A stretch of 64,000 nucleotides of DNA from assembly GCA_900541715.1 (NCBI GenBank), contig UQLI01000005.1, positions 1-64,000 on the forward strand. The letters run 5' to 3'. The first letter of the stretch is position 1. Each line of letters opens with the position of its first letter. This stretch comes from an uncultured Collinsella sp. GTDB taxonomy: Bacteria > Actinomycetota > Coriobacteriia > Coriobacteriales > Coriobacteriaceae. A program made the translations under genes and the position numbers. The notes under the pieces were generated by a model. The model had not been told where the DNA came from. It saw only the letters and a list, made by a program, of their open reading frames with translations, and searched no databases. Positions 9,516 through 20,787 of the stretch are shown here, one piece after another.

Positions 9516-9547
9516 CCTTACGTTGCTGATATTTCTTTGAGGATCAC

Positions 9548-11320
9548 ATGCTGAAGAGGTTTCTTTCGTACTACAAGCCCCAGATGGGGCTTTTTGTTGC
9601 TGATACTGTTTGTGCTCTGGTGCTTGCCGCCATTGACCTGGCGTTCCCCATTATCCTGCGCAATTTGACCGGCGGGCTATTTGCTCAGGGTCAGGCTGCC
9701 ATTATGCAGGCGCTCGGCATGATCGCGGTGGGCTTGGTGCTGATGTATGCCGTCCGCTGCGCCTGCCGCTACTTTGTGAGCTATTGGGGTCACGTGATGG
9801 GTGCGCGCATGGAGTCCAAAATGCGCGAGGACCTGTTCGACCAGTATGAGCGCTTTAGCTTTGCGTACTTCGACCGCAACAGCTCGGGCGACATGATGAG
9901 CCGCGTGGTCAACGACCTGTTCGATATCTGCGAGGCGGCGCACCACGTGCCCGAGTGGATCATCATCTGCGGCATCGAGATTATCGGCTCGTTTGTGATC
10001 CTCTTTACCATCGCCCCGGTGCTGGCGCTCGCCATGGCCGTGGTGACGGCGGCGTTTGCGGTCATCATGTTTTGGCAAAACATGCGTATGCGCGAGGTCT
10101 TTAGCGACAACCGCAAAAAGATCAGCGGCATCAATGCGCAGCTGCAGGATTCGCTGGCGGGCATGCGCGTGGTCAAGAGCTTTGCCAACGAGGAGACCGA
10201 ACGCTTCAAGTTCCGCGCCTCCAACAATCGCTATCTTTCGTCCAAGGAGAACATGTATCACGCCATGGGCGTCTATACCGCGACGTATGGCCTGCTCTCG
10301 GGCGTGCTCTATGTGATCGTGGTGCTGCTGGGCGGCTGGCTGGTCGCCCAGGGACAGCTGCAGGCGGTCGATATGGCGACCTTTGCACTCTATATTTCGC
10401 TGTTCTGCACGCCGCTTGAGACGCTCGTCAATTCGGCCGAAACGTATCAGAAGGCTATCGCCGGCTTTAAGCGTATGGACGAGGTGCTCTCGACGGCGCC
10501 GGATATCCAGGACAAGCCGGGCGCCACTGATCTGCAGGTGACTGCCGGCGCCGTGGAGTATCACGACGTGTGCTTTAACTACGAGGATGTCGAGCTGGGC
10601 GAAGGCTATGCCGACGAGCGTCCCGTTATCGACCATATGGACCTGTCCATCAAGCCCGGGCAGACCATCGCTTTGGTTGGCCCTTCGGGCGGCGGCAAGT
10701 CCACGACCTGTTCGCTGCTGCCGCGTTTTTATGACGTGTCTACCGGATCCATTAGCATCGACGGCCAGGACGTGCGCGATGTGACGCAGCAGAGCCTGCG
10801 CCGCGCCATCGGCCTGGTGCAGCAGGATGTCTATCTATTTGACGGTACGATTGGCGAGAACATCGCCTACGGCAAGCCGGGTGCTACGGCAGAAGAGATC
10901 GCCGAGGCGGCCCGCCGCGCCAATATCGATACCTTTATCGAATCGCTTCCGCAGGGCTACGACACCGTGGTGGGCGAGCGCGGCAGCCGTCTTTCGGGCG
11001 GACAGAAGCAGCGCGTTGCCATCGCGCGCGTGTTTCTCAAGAACCCCAAGATCCTGATTTTGGACGAGGCGACGAGTGCTTTGGATAACGAGAGCGAGGA
11101 GGCGGTGCAGGAGTCACTCGAAGAGCTGGCACGCGGCCGCACCACGATTATTATCGCCCACCGTCTTTCGACCATTAAGCATGCCGATGAGATTGCGACC
11201 GTTGAGCATGGTCGCGTTGTGGAGCGTGGCACGCACGAGGAGCTTCTCGCCCGTGGCGGCACCTATGCCCGTTACTATCGAATGCAGTTCGAAGGTGCGC
11301 GTGCGCACGAGCTCGACTGA
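9548..11320 (+). CDS. ABC transporter, fused permease/ATPase (exporter type)
   Basis: 590 residues. The N-terminal six-helix ABC type-1 membrane domain spans ~15-310. The nucleotide-binding domain is C-terminal: Walker A GPSGGGKST at 378-386, Q-loop region LVQQDVYLF, signature LSGGQKQR at ~482, Walker B ILILDEAT, and the H-loop IIIAHRLST. As a half transporter it should work as a homodimer or with a partner. No second half is adjacent, so homodimer is inferred. The substrate (lipid, drug, peptide) cannot be told. GAGGATC precedes the ATG. Confidence 0.93.
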   Translation: MLKRFLSYYKPQMGLFVADTVCALVLAAIDLAFPIILRNLTGGLFAQGQAAIMQALGMIAVGLVLMYAVRCACRYFVSYWGHVMGARMESKMREDLFDQYERFSFAYFDRNSSGDMMSRVVNDLFDICEAAHHVPEWIIICGIEIIGSFVILFTIAPVLALAMAVVTAAFAVIMFWQNMRMREVFSDNRKKISGINAQLQDSLAGMRVVKSFANEETERFKFRASNNRYLSSKENMYHAMGVYTATYGLLSGVLYVIVVLLGGWLVAQGQLQAVDMATFALYISLFCTPLETLVNSAETYQKAIAGFKRMDEVLSTAPDIQDKPGATDLQVTAGAVEYHDVCFNYEDVELGEGYADERPVIDHMDLSIKPGQTIALVGPSGGGKSTTCSLLPRFYDVSTGSISIDGQDVRDVTQQSLRRAIGLVQQDVYLFDGTIGENIAYGKPGATAEEIAEAARRANIDTFIESLPQGYDTVVGERGSRLSGGQKQRVAIARVFLKNPKILILDEATSALDNESEEAVQESLEELARGRTTIIIAHRLSTIKHADEIATVEHGRVVERGTHEELLARGGTYARYYRMQFEGARAHELD

Positions 11321-11339
11321 TTGATATGACAGGAAGTTT

Positions 11340-12305
11340 ATGGCTGACAAGAACCCTTTGACTCCGGAAGAAGTGACGGAGTTATTCTCCGAAATCGATG
11401 CATCCGGCGTCTTGGATCCCACGATCGCCAAAAAGCGTACCGAGCGCATGCGTGAGAAGGAGGCTGCGGCCAAGCGCGGTGACAAAGCGGCGCTAGCGCA
11501 GCTGCGCAGCGAGGACCGCGCGAGCCAGGCAAAACATATCGACCCGCTGTCCGAGGACGATCCTTCGGGCTCGCAGGTGAGCCATACCATTACGAAGACC
11601 GCGATGGCCGTGGTCATCGGTATTTTGGTGCTGATCGTGGGCATGCAGATTGGCTACGGCGTGATGCGTCGTCTGAACACCGCCAACCTGTCCGAGAGCG
11701 TTTCGGTCGATACCGTTTCGACCGCGCTCAAGGGTGGACTTGAATGGGGCAACGGCTTTACGCAGTTCCCGCTCGACTTCACCGTCGATGAAGCCGATGA
11801 ACGCACGGGCACGGTCGAGGTGACGGTGTTGGACACGTCTTCTGCCAACGAGCTCGAGCTGTTGTCCAACGGGCAGATTCAGGCCGCGGCGCTTGCGACC
11901 AACGCGTTGCTCAACGACAAGATCGACCGCGTGGTGTATAACGTTCACGCCTATATCGACGAGGATAGCAACATTCAGCACGATTCCTTCTTTGGCATGT
12001 TCCCCGCGCGCGGCCACCAGAGCGCCATTTTGACGTTCGTGTGGACCAAGAGCTCATCCAACGCCACGAGTATCGACTGGAAGATGCGCATCGTGAGTAT
12101 GGATGACACCATCGCCGAGCGCATTCAGAAGCAGGTGAACTCGGTGTCGTCGTTGATTGAGGACCCGGTGGTGAGCCAGACCAAGATTGACGAGGAAAAG
12201 GCCGAGCGCGATCTGGAGCATCGTCTGCATGGCCGCGAGATTTTCCGCGGCGGCAAGCCCGATCGCACACCGTCCGAACTGCTGGAGCAGGACAAGAAAA
12301 AATAA
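11340..12305 (+). CDS. Conserved single-pass membrane protein of unknown function
   Basis: 321 residues, not recognised. A charged cytoplasmic N-terminus of ~85 residues is rich in Lys/Glu/Ala. One strong membrane segment (TAMAVVIGILVLIVGMQIGY) follows at ~86-108. The ~200-residue exterior part has no cysteine motif and reads as mixed alpha/beta. The C-terminus is very charged (ends LLEQDKKK). It begins 19 bases after the ABC exporter gene behind AGGAAG, so the two are probably one operon, and it may be an accessory to that transporter. Confidence 0.75.
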   Translation: MADKNPLTPEEVTELFSEIDASGVLDPTIAKKRTERMREKEAAAKRGDKAALAQLRSEDRASQAKHIDPLSEDDPSGSQVSHTITKTAMAVVIGILVLIVGMQIGYGVMRRLNTANLSESVSVDTVSTALKGGLEWGNGFTQFPLDFTVDEADERTGTVEVTVLDTSSANELELLSNGQIQAAALATNALLNDKIDRVVYNVHAYIDEDSNIQHDSFFGMFPARGHQSAILTFVWTKSSSNATSIDWKMRIVSMDDTIAERIQKQVNSVSSLIEDPVVSQTKIDEEKAERDLEHRLHGREIFRGGKPDRTPSELLEQDKKK

Positions 12306-12310
12306 GACGC

Positions 12311-12352
12311 CATCATCCCGCGTGAGCCACAAGCCCTGCGGGATGATTTTTC
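12311..12352 (+). terminator. Terminator after the 11340-12305 gene
   Basis: CATCATCCCGC pairs with GCGGGATGAT across a 15-base loop, followed by TTTTTC. Confidence 0.85.
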
Positions 12353-12373
12353 TGGGACGGGGATTAAAAAATC

Positions 12374-12454
12374 ATTATGCATAGAAAGTCATAATTATCA
12401 TTTCGTAAACATTTCGATGAAATTAACGCCATGAGGCATGCTTACGGTTACAAT
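12374..12454 (+). promoter_or_regulatory. carA promoter region
   Basis: TACAAT at 12449-12454 is a plausible -10. An AT-rich inverted repeat, ATTATG (12374-12379) and CATAAT (12390-12395), lies upstream and could be an operator (ArgR is one candidate for carAB, but the match to an ARG box is weak). Confidence 0.35.
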
Positions 12455-12483
12455 ACCGCGAGGCCTAACTACACACCTTTAAG

Positions 12484-12501
12484 CCGGTCCTGTGAGACCG
12501 G
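12484..12501 (+). promoter_or_regulatory. PyrR-type RNA hairpin overlapping the carA ribosome binding site
   Basis: CCGGTC pairs with GACCGG around CTGTGA. The segment GGTCCTGTGAGACC fits the PyrR-binding consensus ARUCCNGNGAGGYU with purine/pyrimidine-compatible changes. The 3' strand of the stem runs into the Shine-Dalgarno sequence GGAAGGAG at 12501-12508. In Mycobacterium, PyrR represses translation through this geometry; here the same mode is inferred. Confidence 0.6.
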
Positions 12502-12512
12502 GAAGGAGAACT

Positions 12513-13943
12513 ATGGCGAACAACCATACCGCGGGCGCTGCCGCCCGCACCTTCGCGCCCAGCGAGCTTTGCCAGCGTATGCTGGCCAAAACCAGCAAGG
12601 GCACCTGTGGTCCCTGCATCCTGTATCTTGAGGATGGGACCATTTTTTATGGACGTGCATGCGGCGCCGAGGGCACCGCGACCGGCGAAGTCTGCTTCAA
12701 CACCTCGCTCGAGGGCTACTTTGAGGTCATGACCGACCCGAGTTATGCCGGCCAAATCGTAACCATGACCTATCCGCAGATCGGCAACTACGGTATCGAC
12801 GAGACCGACGTCCAGTCGGCCTTCCCCGGCGACGCCGTGCGCTCTGCGAGCGCTCCGGCCATGCGCGGCATGATCGTTCGCGACATGTGCGCCACGCCTT
12901 CTAACTGGCGCTCGGCCGTCAGCGTGCCGGAGTACCTGCGCGCACACGGCATCGTTGCTATCGAGGGTGTCGACACCCGCGCTCTGGTGCGCCATCTGCG
13001 CGACAATGGTTCCAAGATGGGCATTATCTCGACCGAGATCTTCGACGTCGACGAGCTTGCCGAGCGTCTGGCCGCAGCGCCTACGCTGGTAGGCGAGAAC
13101 CTGGTCAAGACCGTAAGTTGCCCCGCGCCTCATGAGTTTGTGGCCGCCGACCTGCCTGCCACGCATGGCTTTGCGCTTTCGGCTGCCGCTCCTGCCCGTC
13201 ACAACGTGGTCGCCTACGACTGCGGTGTGAAACGCGGTATTCTGGAGGGGCTGGTCCGCGCCGGCTGCGACCTTACCGTCGTGCCGTGGGACACGCCCGC
13301 GAGTGAGGTGCTCGACATGAATCCTGACGGCGTCTTTTTGTCCAATGGCCCCGGCGACCCCGACGCCGTGGTGGAGACCTACGAGCAGGTGCAGCAGCTG
13401 ATCGGCAAGGTGCCGGTCTTTGGTATTTGTCTTGGTCACCAGATGATCAGCCTGGCCTGCGGCGCCCAGATGGAAAAGCTTAAGTTCGGTCACCGCGGTG
13501 GCAACCAGCCGGTTATGAACCTGGTAAGCCGCCGTGTGGAGATCACCGCACAAAACCATGGCTTTGGCCTGCTGTTCCCCAGCTTGGGCAAGCTTGTCCC
13601 CGAGCTTTCCGGCGGCGAGACCGAGCATGCGGCCGATGGAGATCTGCGCGTCTGGGTGCGCCGCGGAATCGCGCCGGTCGTGATGAACGAGCGCTTTGGT
13701 CGCATTCGCCTGACACATGTGAACCTCAACGACGGCACCGCCGAGGGCATCCAGCTGCTCGACGCCCCGTGCTTCTCGGTCCAGTACCACCCCGAGGCCT
13801 CGCCTGGCCCCACCGATGCTCACTATCTCTTTACCGCCTTTACGCGACTCATGGACGGCGAGGAGAACTACCTGGACATCGACACCGCGAAGGACCGCCT
13901 GGCTGGCTGGAATTTCGCCGAGACTGAGACCGAGGAGAACTAA
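12513..13943 (+). CDS. carA: Carbamoyl-phosphate synthase small (glutaminase) chain
   Basis: 476 residues, roughly 100 longer than the typical ~370-380. The chain has an extra ~35 residues at the N-terminus, then the CPSase small-chain domain ([20 protein letters not shown]). The class I glutamine amidotransferase domain follows, with nucleophile Cys306 in GICLGH and YHPEASPGP carrying the catalytic His-Glu. A ~45-residue insertion separates QNHGFGLLF from THVNLNDGT. It delivers ammonia from glutamine to CarB. The ATG sits behind GGAAGGAG and a PyrR-like hairpin. carB begins one base after the stop codon. Confidence 0.97.
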   Translation: MANNHTAGAAARTFAPSELCQRMLAKTSKGTCGPCILYLEDGTIFYGRACGAEGTATGEVCFNTSLEGYFEVMTDPSYAGQIVTMTYPQIGNYGIDETDVQSAFPGDAVRSASAPAMRGMIVRDMCATPSNWRSAVSVPEYLRAHGIVAIEGVDTRALVRHLRDNGSKMGIISTEIFDVDELAERLAAAPTLVGENLVKTVSCPAPHEFVAADLPATHGFALSAAAPARHNVVAYDCGVKRGILEGLVRAGCDLTVVPWDTPASEVLDMNPDGVFLSNGPGDPDAVVETYEQVQQLIGKVPVFGICLGHQMISLACGAQMEKLKFGHRGGNQPVMNLVSRRVEITAQNHGFGLLFPSLGKLVPELSGGETEHAADGDLRVWVRRGIAPVVMNERFGRIRLTHVNLNDGTAEGIQLLDAPCFSVQYHPEASPGPTDAHYLFTAFTRLMDGEENYLDIDTAKDRLAGWNFAETETEEN

Positions 13944-13944
13944 C

Positions 13945-17259
<3,315 letters not shown>

Positions 17260-17270
17260 TTGACCTGGCC

Positions 17271-17355
17271 GGCCGGGGCGGCAGCCGGACACTTTCTCTC
17301 GGAAACTGGGCTTCGCGAAGTTTTCCGAGAGAAAGGACCGCCTCCCGCCCCGGCC
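17271..17355. repeat. Long two-tier hairpin with CTTCGCGAAG apex
   Basis: Outer stem GGCCGGGGCG (17271-17280) with CGCCCCGGCC (17346-17355). Inner 14-bp perfect stem 17292-17305 with 17322-17335 (CTTTCTCTCGGAAA). The apex CTTCGCGAAG is itself a palindrome. It starts 12 bases after the carB stop and could act as its terminator, though no T tract follows. Confidence 0.85.
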
Positions 17356-17395
17356 TGCGGTGACTTGGTTGTGCCGTGTGCTGCAGAAGGGGCTT

Positions 17396-17632
17396 TGTGC
17401 GTCCGGTGGCAATCAGGGTTCCGGCAACGGTGGGCAGACATCCGGCGGTTCGAACGATGGCGCCCAGGCGGGAAAGCCCGCTGGTGACAAGGCTCAGGGT
17501 GGCAAGTCCGCTAACTCACTTGCGAGCACCGGTGATCAAACGGTGGCGACCGTCGCCGCGATCGGCGGCCTGGGTGCCGCGATCGCCGCAATCGGAGTCT
17601 TCCTTGCTCGTTTCCGCCGCAAGGAAGACTAG
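17396..17632 (+). pseudogene. C-terminal remnant of a sortase-anchored surface protein
   Basis: The reading frame encodes only the tail of a surface protein: a Gly/Ser/Asn linker, AGKPAGDKAQGGK, the LPXTG-like motif LASTG, a hydrophobic anchor and the charged end RFRRKED. It is closely similar to the last ~75 residues of the GH31 protein at 20788-27216, including the AGKPAGDKAQGGK block. No signal peptide, start codon or body precedes it. A short ORF from 17360 reads into it but is not credible. The fragment begins ~40 bases after the hairpin at 17271-17355, which suggests a deletion that removed the rest of the gene. Confidence 0.75.
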
Positions 17633-17665
17633 CGCGAGCGATTGACAATCGCACACGTTTCCCAA

Positions 17666-17698
17666 GAGGGCCGCGGTAACCGTCGCGGCCCTCACTTT
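17666..17698 (+). terminator. Terminator after the surface-protein remnant
   Basis: GAGGGCCGCG pairs with CGCGGCCCTC around 8 bases, followed by ACTTT. Confidence 0.7.
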
Positions 17699-17827
17699 AC
17701 CGGAGCGGTCTGAGGACTCGCGTCTTTCGCTTCGGACTGCTGCGCAGGGTCAATCAGGCGGAGATCTCACCCGTGTCGGGTTTGCGATAGCTTGGCGAAT
17801 ATAATTACGCGAAATCTAGGATTTCTC

Positions 17828-17867
17828 AAAAACGCGAAGTAGATGATATATTGTACTTCGCGTTTTT
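17828..17867. promoter_or_regulatory. 14-bp inverted repeat upstream of the DUF4143 ATPase
   Basis: AAAAACGCGAAGTA and its exact complement enclose a 12-base AT-rich spacer. Further GCGAA(G) words flank it (17810s and 17884-17890). The position 32 bases before the start suggests an operator or attenuator. Confidence 0.5.
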
Positions 17868-17899
17868 CAGTTAATCTTAATTTTGCGAAGTGGATTGCC

Positions 17900-19111
17900 A
17901 TGAGACTTATTAATCGACCGTTCTATATGGATAAGCTCTCCAAGGTGGCGGGTTCGCCAGACATCAAGGTGATTACCGGAATCAGGCGATGCGGAAAATC
18001 GAAATTGCTTGAGGCGTTTGCCAGCCAACTTCGTTTAAACGACCCCTCGGCCAACGTCATACACGTCAACTTCAATCTACTTGAGTTCGAGCCGTTGGCG
18101 GAATACCATGCGCTGCATACATATGTGGAAAAGCATTATATCGAGGGTTGCCGGAATATCGTCATGATCGACGAGGTCCAGATGTGTGAAGGGTTCGAGC
18201 GGGCTATCAACAGTCTTCATGCGTCAGAGAAATATGACATTTACATCACGGGGTCGAATGCCTTTCTTCTCTCAAGCGACCTCTCGACGTTGTTCACGGG
18301 AAGAACGGTGGAGATCGAGGTCTTTCCGTTTTCACTTGCGGAGTTCTCGGCGTATCACGAGATCACTTCTCCAGCCGAGGCCCTTGCTCGCTATGTCCGC
18401 GAGGGAGGAATGCCGGGTTCCTATATCTACCAGGACGAAAGGATGCGTTTCTCATACATCTCGGATGTGCTTGAAACTCTTATCCTGCGCGACATCAGAC
18501 AAAAATATCGTATACGTAATGCGGAGCAGCTTAAACGTTCCTGCGAGTTCCTGATGGATAACGTCGGAAACATCTCTTCTCTCAAGGGGATGGCGGCTGA
18601 GCTGTCACGAGCGAACCTTAAGATAAGCGACAAGACGCTGGCTGTGTATATCGACTACCTGTGTGATGCGTTTGCGTTCTACCGGTTTCGTCGCTTTGAC
18701 GTCTCAGGAAAGAAATACCTGTCGACGGGAGATAAATACTACCTGGCCGACCACTCGTTTCGCTACGCCGCGCTTGGTACGAAAAAGCTCGATTTTGGCC
18801 ATGTTTACGAGAATATGGTGGCAATCGAGCTTATGCGCCGCGGATGGGAAGTCTACGTGGGCGTTCTCTACCAAAAGGAAGTAGACTTTGTCGCCATCAG
18901 GCGTGACCGCCGTGTCTATATCCAGGTGAGTGACGACATTTCCCAAGAAGCGACGCTTGAGCGTGAGCTTGATCCGCTGCGACGGATTCGAGACGCCTAT
19001 CCCAAGTGCGTCATCGCCCGAACAGGGCACGAAACGACTGATTGGGATGGCATCAAGGTCGTCGACCTGGCACGATGGCTTATGGGTGAATCAGGCGAGC
19101 TGGCCGTCTAG
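17900..19111 (+). CDS. ATP-binding protein: AAA_14 ATPase with DUF4143
   Basis: 403 residues from the ATG at 17900; an extension from 17843 would overlap the inverted repeat. Walker A GIRRCGKS is at 27-34 and the Walker B region IVMIDEVQM at ~90. ITGSNAFLLSSDLSTLFTGR is the sensor/arginine region typical of this family. The C-terminal DUF4143 domain has LETLILRDI and a nuclease-like end with KEVDFVAIR and YIQVSDD, a PD-(D/E)XK-like core in which the usual ExK lysine seems absent. Function is not established; such ATPases are common in accessory regions. Stands alone next to a toxin-antitoxin pair. Confidence 0.85.
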   Translation: MRLINRPFYMDKLSKVAGSPDIKVITGIRRCGKSKLLEAFASQLRLNDPSANVIHVNFNLLEFEPLAEYHALHTYVEKHYIEGCRNIVMIDEVQMCEGFERAINSLHASEKYDIYITGSNAFLLSSDLSTLFTGRTVEIEVFPFSLAEFSAYHEITSPAEALARYVREGGMPGSYIYQDERMRFSYISDVLETLILRDIRQKYRIRNAEQLKRSCEFLMDNVGNISSLKGMAAELSRANLKISDKTLAVYIDYLCDAFAFYRFRRFDVSGKKYLSTGDKYYLADHSFRYAALGTKKLDFGHVYENMVAIELMRRGWEVYVGVLYQKEVDFVAIRRDRRVYIQVSDDISQEATLERELDPLRRIRDAYPKCVIARTGHETTDWDGIKVVDLARWLMGESGELAV

Positions 19112-19137
19112 CACGCGATGACGCGGGCTGGAACGAA

Positions 19138-19204
19138 CGAGCGAGGATTCCGTCCCGCGAGGAGGCCAATACGGCCCTCTTCGAGGGACGGAATCCTCGC
19201 TCGA
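19138..19204. repeat. Long nested hairpin after the ATPase gene
   Basis: 18-bp perfect arms (GAGCGAGGATTCCGTCCC and its complement at 19187-19204) enclose a second stem of GAGGAGGCC-type sequence. It could terminate the ATPase transcript, but no T tract follows. Confidence 0.8.
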
Positions 19205-19298
19205 TCTCTTGGCGGGACATTTTGCTCGGTCGATGATCAACGGTTGGTGGAAAGCGATGCCTCGTCCGTGCCACTATTCCGTGATTGCTGGTATTTTC

Positions 19299-19318
19299 TG
19301 CATGCTAAAATGAATGCA
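19299..19318 (+). promoter_or_regulatory. Operator/promoter of the toxin-antitoxin operon
   Basis: TGCAT (19299-19303) and ATGCA (19314-19318) form an inverted repeat around TAAAAT, a likely -10. Autorepression by the antitoxin or complex is usual for this class. Confidence 0.5.
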
Positions 19319-19345
19319 TAAAAGACTTTATATTTGGAGGTCTCG

Positions 19346-19666
19346 ATGCCTGCTTTAAAGATGCTCGACAATCTTGTTCCCATCAGCGATTTCAGTCACG
19401 GTAAGGGTCCCGCTGCGTTTTCGAGAGTGAGCAACGACAACCCGGTTGTAGTTTTGAAACACAACAAGCCGGCGTTCGTTATCGTGACGCCCGATGAATA
19501 CCGAGAGGCTAAGCAGGCGGAGGAGGACCTCGCCTTGTTGACGTTGGCCCTTAAGAGGACGGCTGCGACAAGCGATGATGAACTCGTTTCCCTATCTGAT
19601 GTTATGGCAGAGTTGGGTGTGGGCCAGGACGAACTCGATCAGATGGATGAGGTCGAGTTTGAATGA
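19346..19666 (+). CDS. Phd/YefM-family antitoxin
   Basis: 106 residues from the ATG at 19346, with TGGAGG nine bases upstream. The N-terminal half is the DNA-binding Phd/YefM fold (LVPISDFSHGKGPAAFSRV, then VVVLKHNKPAFVIVTPDEY). The acidic C-terminus should wrap the toxin. Its stop codon overlaps the toxin start by four bases (ATGA), the classic antitoxin-first arrangement. It probably also represses its own promoter. Confidence 0.9.
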   Translation: MPALKMLDNLVPISDFSHGKGPAAFSRVSNDNPVVVLKHNKPAFVIVTPDEYREAKQAEEDLALLTLALKRTAATSDDELVSLSDVMAELGVGQDELDQMDEVEFE

Positions 19667-20013
19667 GCGGGTACGAAGTCGCTTTCTACACGGATACTCT
19701 CAAGGATCTCAAGCGTCTCGATGGTTCCCAGCGAAAACACGTGTTTAAGGCTATAGAAAGAATCAGAACGAACCCATTGCCGCAGAACGAAGGCGGATTC
19801 GGCAAGCCTCTTGGAAACAAGGCAGGCACGGATTTGACGGGCTTCATGAAAATCAAGCTCAGGGGAAGTGGCATTCGGATTGTGTACCGCCTCATTAAAA
19901 TCAAAGGAAAAATGGCCATCGTAGTGGTAGGCGCTCGTGAAGACATGGAAGCGTACCGAACCGCCCAAAGGCGTGCGATTGATTTCGAGAAGTGGGCGGA
20001 AGAGGCTCTCTAA
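19663..20013 (+). CDS. RelE/ParE-superfamily toxin
   Basis: 116 residues. It opens YEVAFYTDTLKDLKRLDGSQRKHVFKAIERI, the two-helix start of the RelE/ParE fold. The beta-sheet segment LRGSGIRIVYRLIKIKGKMAIVVVGARED carries the conserved Arg and the hydrophobic strands. The C-terminus is longer than in minimal RelE proteins. It could be a ribosome-dependent mRNase (RelE/YoeB type) or a gyrase poison (ParE type); the sequence alone does not decide. Translationally coupled to the antitoxin. Confidence 0.88.
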   Translation: MSGYEVAFYTDTLKDLKRLDGSQRKHVFKAIERIRTNPLPQNEGGFGKPLGNKAGTDLTGFMKIKLRGSGIRIVYRLIKIKGKMAIVVVGAREDMEAYRTAQRRAIDFEKWAEEAL

Positions 20014-20066
20014 CTTCATGGGCGAAAACAGGAATGCAGCGATGTGCTTCAGGTGTGCGAGTTTTG

Positions 20067-20105
20067 AAAGGCTCTGGTGATTCGGAGGTCCGCCAGAGCC
20101 TTTTT
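20067..20105 (+). terminator. Terminator of the toxin-antitoxin operon
   Basis: AAAGGCTCTGG pairs with CCAGAGCCTTT and is followed by TT. Confidence 0.9.
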
Positions 20106-20125
20106 CTATCTGTGGACATTCCTCT

Positions 20126-20329
20126 TGGACAGTTAGTTCAGATACGTATTTTTCAGAGGACGTGTGGAGGCCAATTTGGGCACAATTGAGCTATTTTTGA
20201 TAGTCTGGACCGACAAGGCCGCGCGGGCAATAGCGAGAAAGACCTATTATTAGATCTAAAGCGACTTAAAACCAGTTTGTTAGCGCCAATTAGCACCGCC
20301 AAAATATACGTATCTGAACTAACTGTCCA
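20126..20329. mobile_element. 204-bp element with perfect 24-bp terminal inverted repeats (copy 1)
   Basis: The left end begins TGGACAGTTAGTTCAGATAC and continues GTAT; the right end (20306-20329) is its exact reverse complement. The 156-base interior has no ORF and no similarity to the interiors of the other two copies (59543-59746, 61071-61263). Size and ends suggest a non-autonomous transposable element; no transposase is in the window. Confidence 0.75.
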
Positions 20330-20375
20330 CCACCCTCCAACAACCTCCTATTTCAAATCAAATCAGCCACCGTGC

Positions 20376-20460
20376 GTCATGGATATTCCCGGTGGGTCGC
20401 GGGGTGGCGGCTACGACTTTCCCTCAGGATAATTCGCGAAGCCCGTTTTCCGAGGAAAGG
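20376..20460. repeat. Imperfect hairpin with TTCGCGAAG apex, upstream of GH31
   Basis: Arms CTTTCCCTCAGGA (20417-20429) and TTTTCCGAGGAAAG (20446-20459). The preceding CGTCATGG...CCCGGT-GGTCG-GGGGTG stretch recurs at 27294-27326, downstream of the gene. Confidence 0.6.
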
Positions 20461-20659
20461 TATTGGTTATGTAATACCAGTTAAACAGTAAAACTATGCT
20501 TAAGTGGTATCTGGCTGGAGAACCAATTGGTATGGTTGATTAGACCCACTTCGCCATCTACGTTCATTTTTATACCGCTGGGAGAATTCCAAACTTAATT
20601 TGCGCAACTGCTCACGTATGCTGGTTCAACCTTATAGGTGGCTATCTGGTTACTACCAG
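20459..20659 (+). promoter_or_regulatory. Cluster of operator-like palindromes before GH31
   Basis: GGTATT-8-AATACC (20459-20478), ACCAATTGGT (20522-20531) and CTGGT-TACT-ACCAG (20646-20659). The last fits the dre-site pattern TGGT-N4-ACCA bound by NagR/DasR-type GntR regulators of amino-sugar use. Regulator identity is inference. Confidence 0.4.
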
Positions 20660-20787
20660 TTGACCCCTTGGTAACGGGTGGGCCAATTGTACGGAATGTA
20701 CCGAACACCCCCCCCGTTTGATGCGTTCGCCCATGCTGCGGGGCGCGCGTCCGCGACACTTCCGCATGTCGGAGGGAAGGAGTCCAG

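Larger units (their letters stand above)
20330..20787. other. Gene-free promoter region of the GH31 gene
   Basis: No credible ORF. It holds an imperfect hairpin (20376-20460) and several GGTATT/ACCAG-type symmetric words (annotated separately). Confidence 0.5.

Noticed and set aside
17360..17632. 90-codon ORF as a real small surface protein
   Set aside because: No signal peptide. The first ~12 residues are not protein-like and the rest is only the tail of a larger protein, so it is called a pseudogene.
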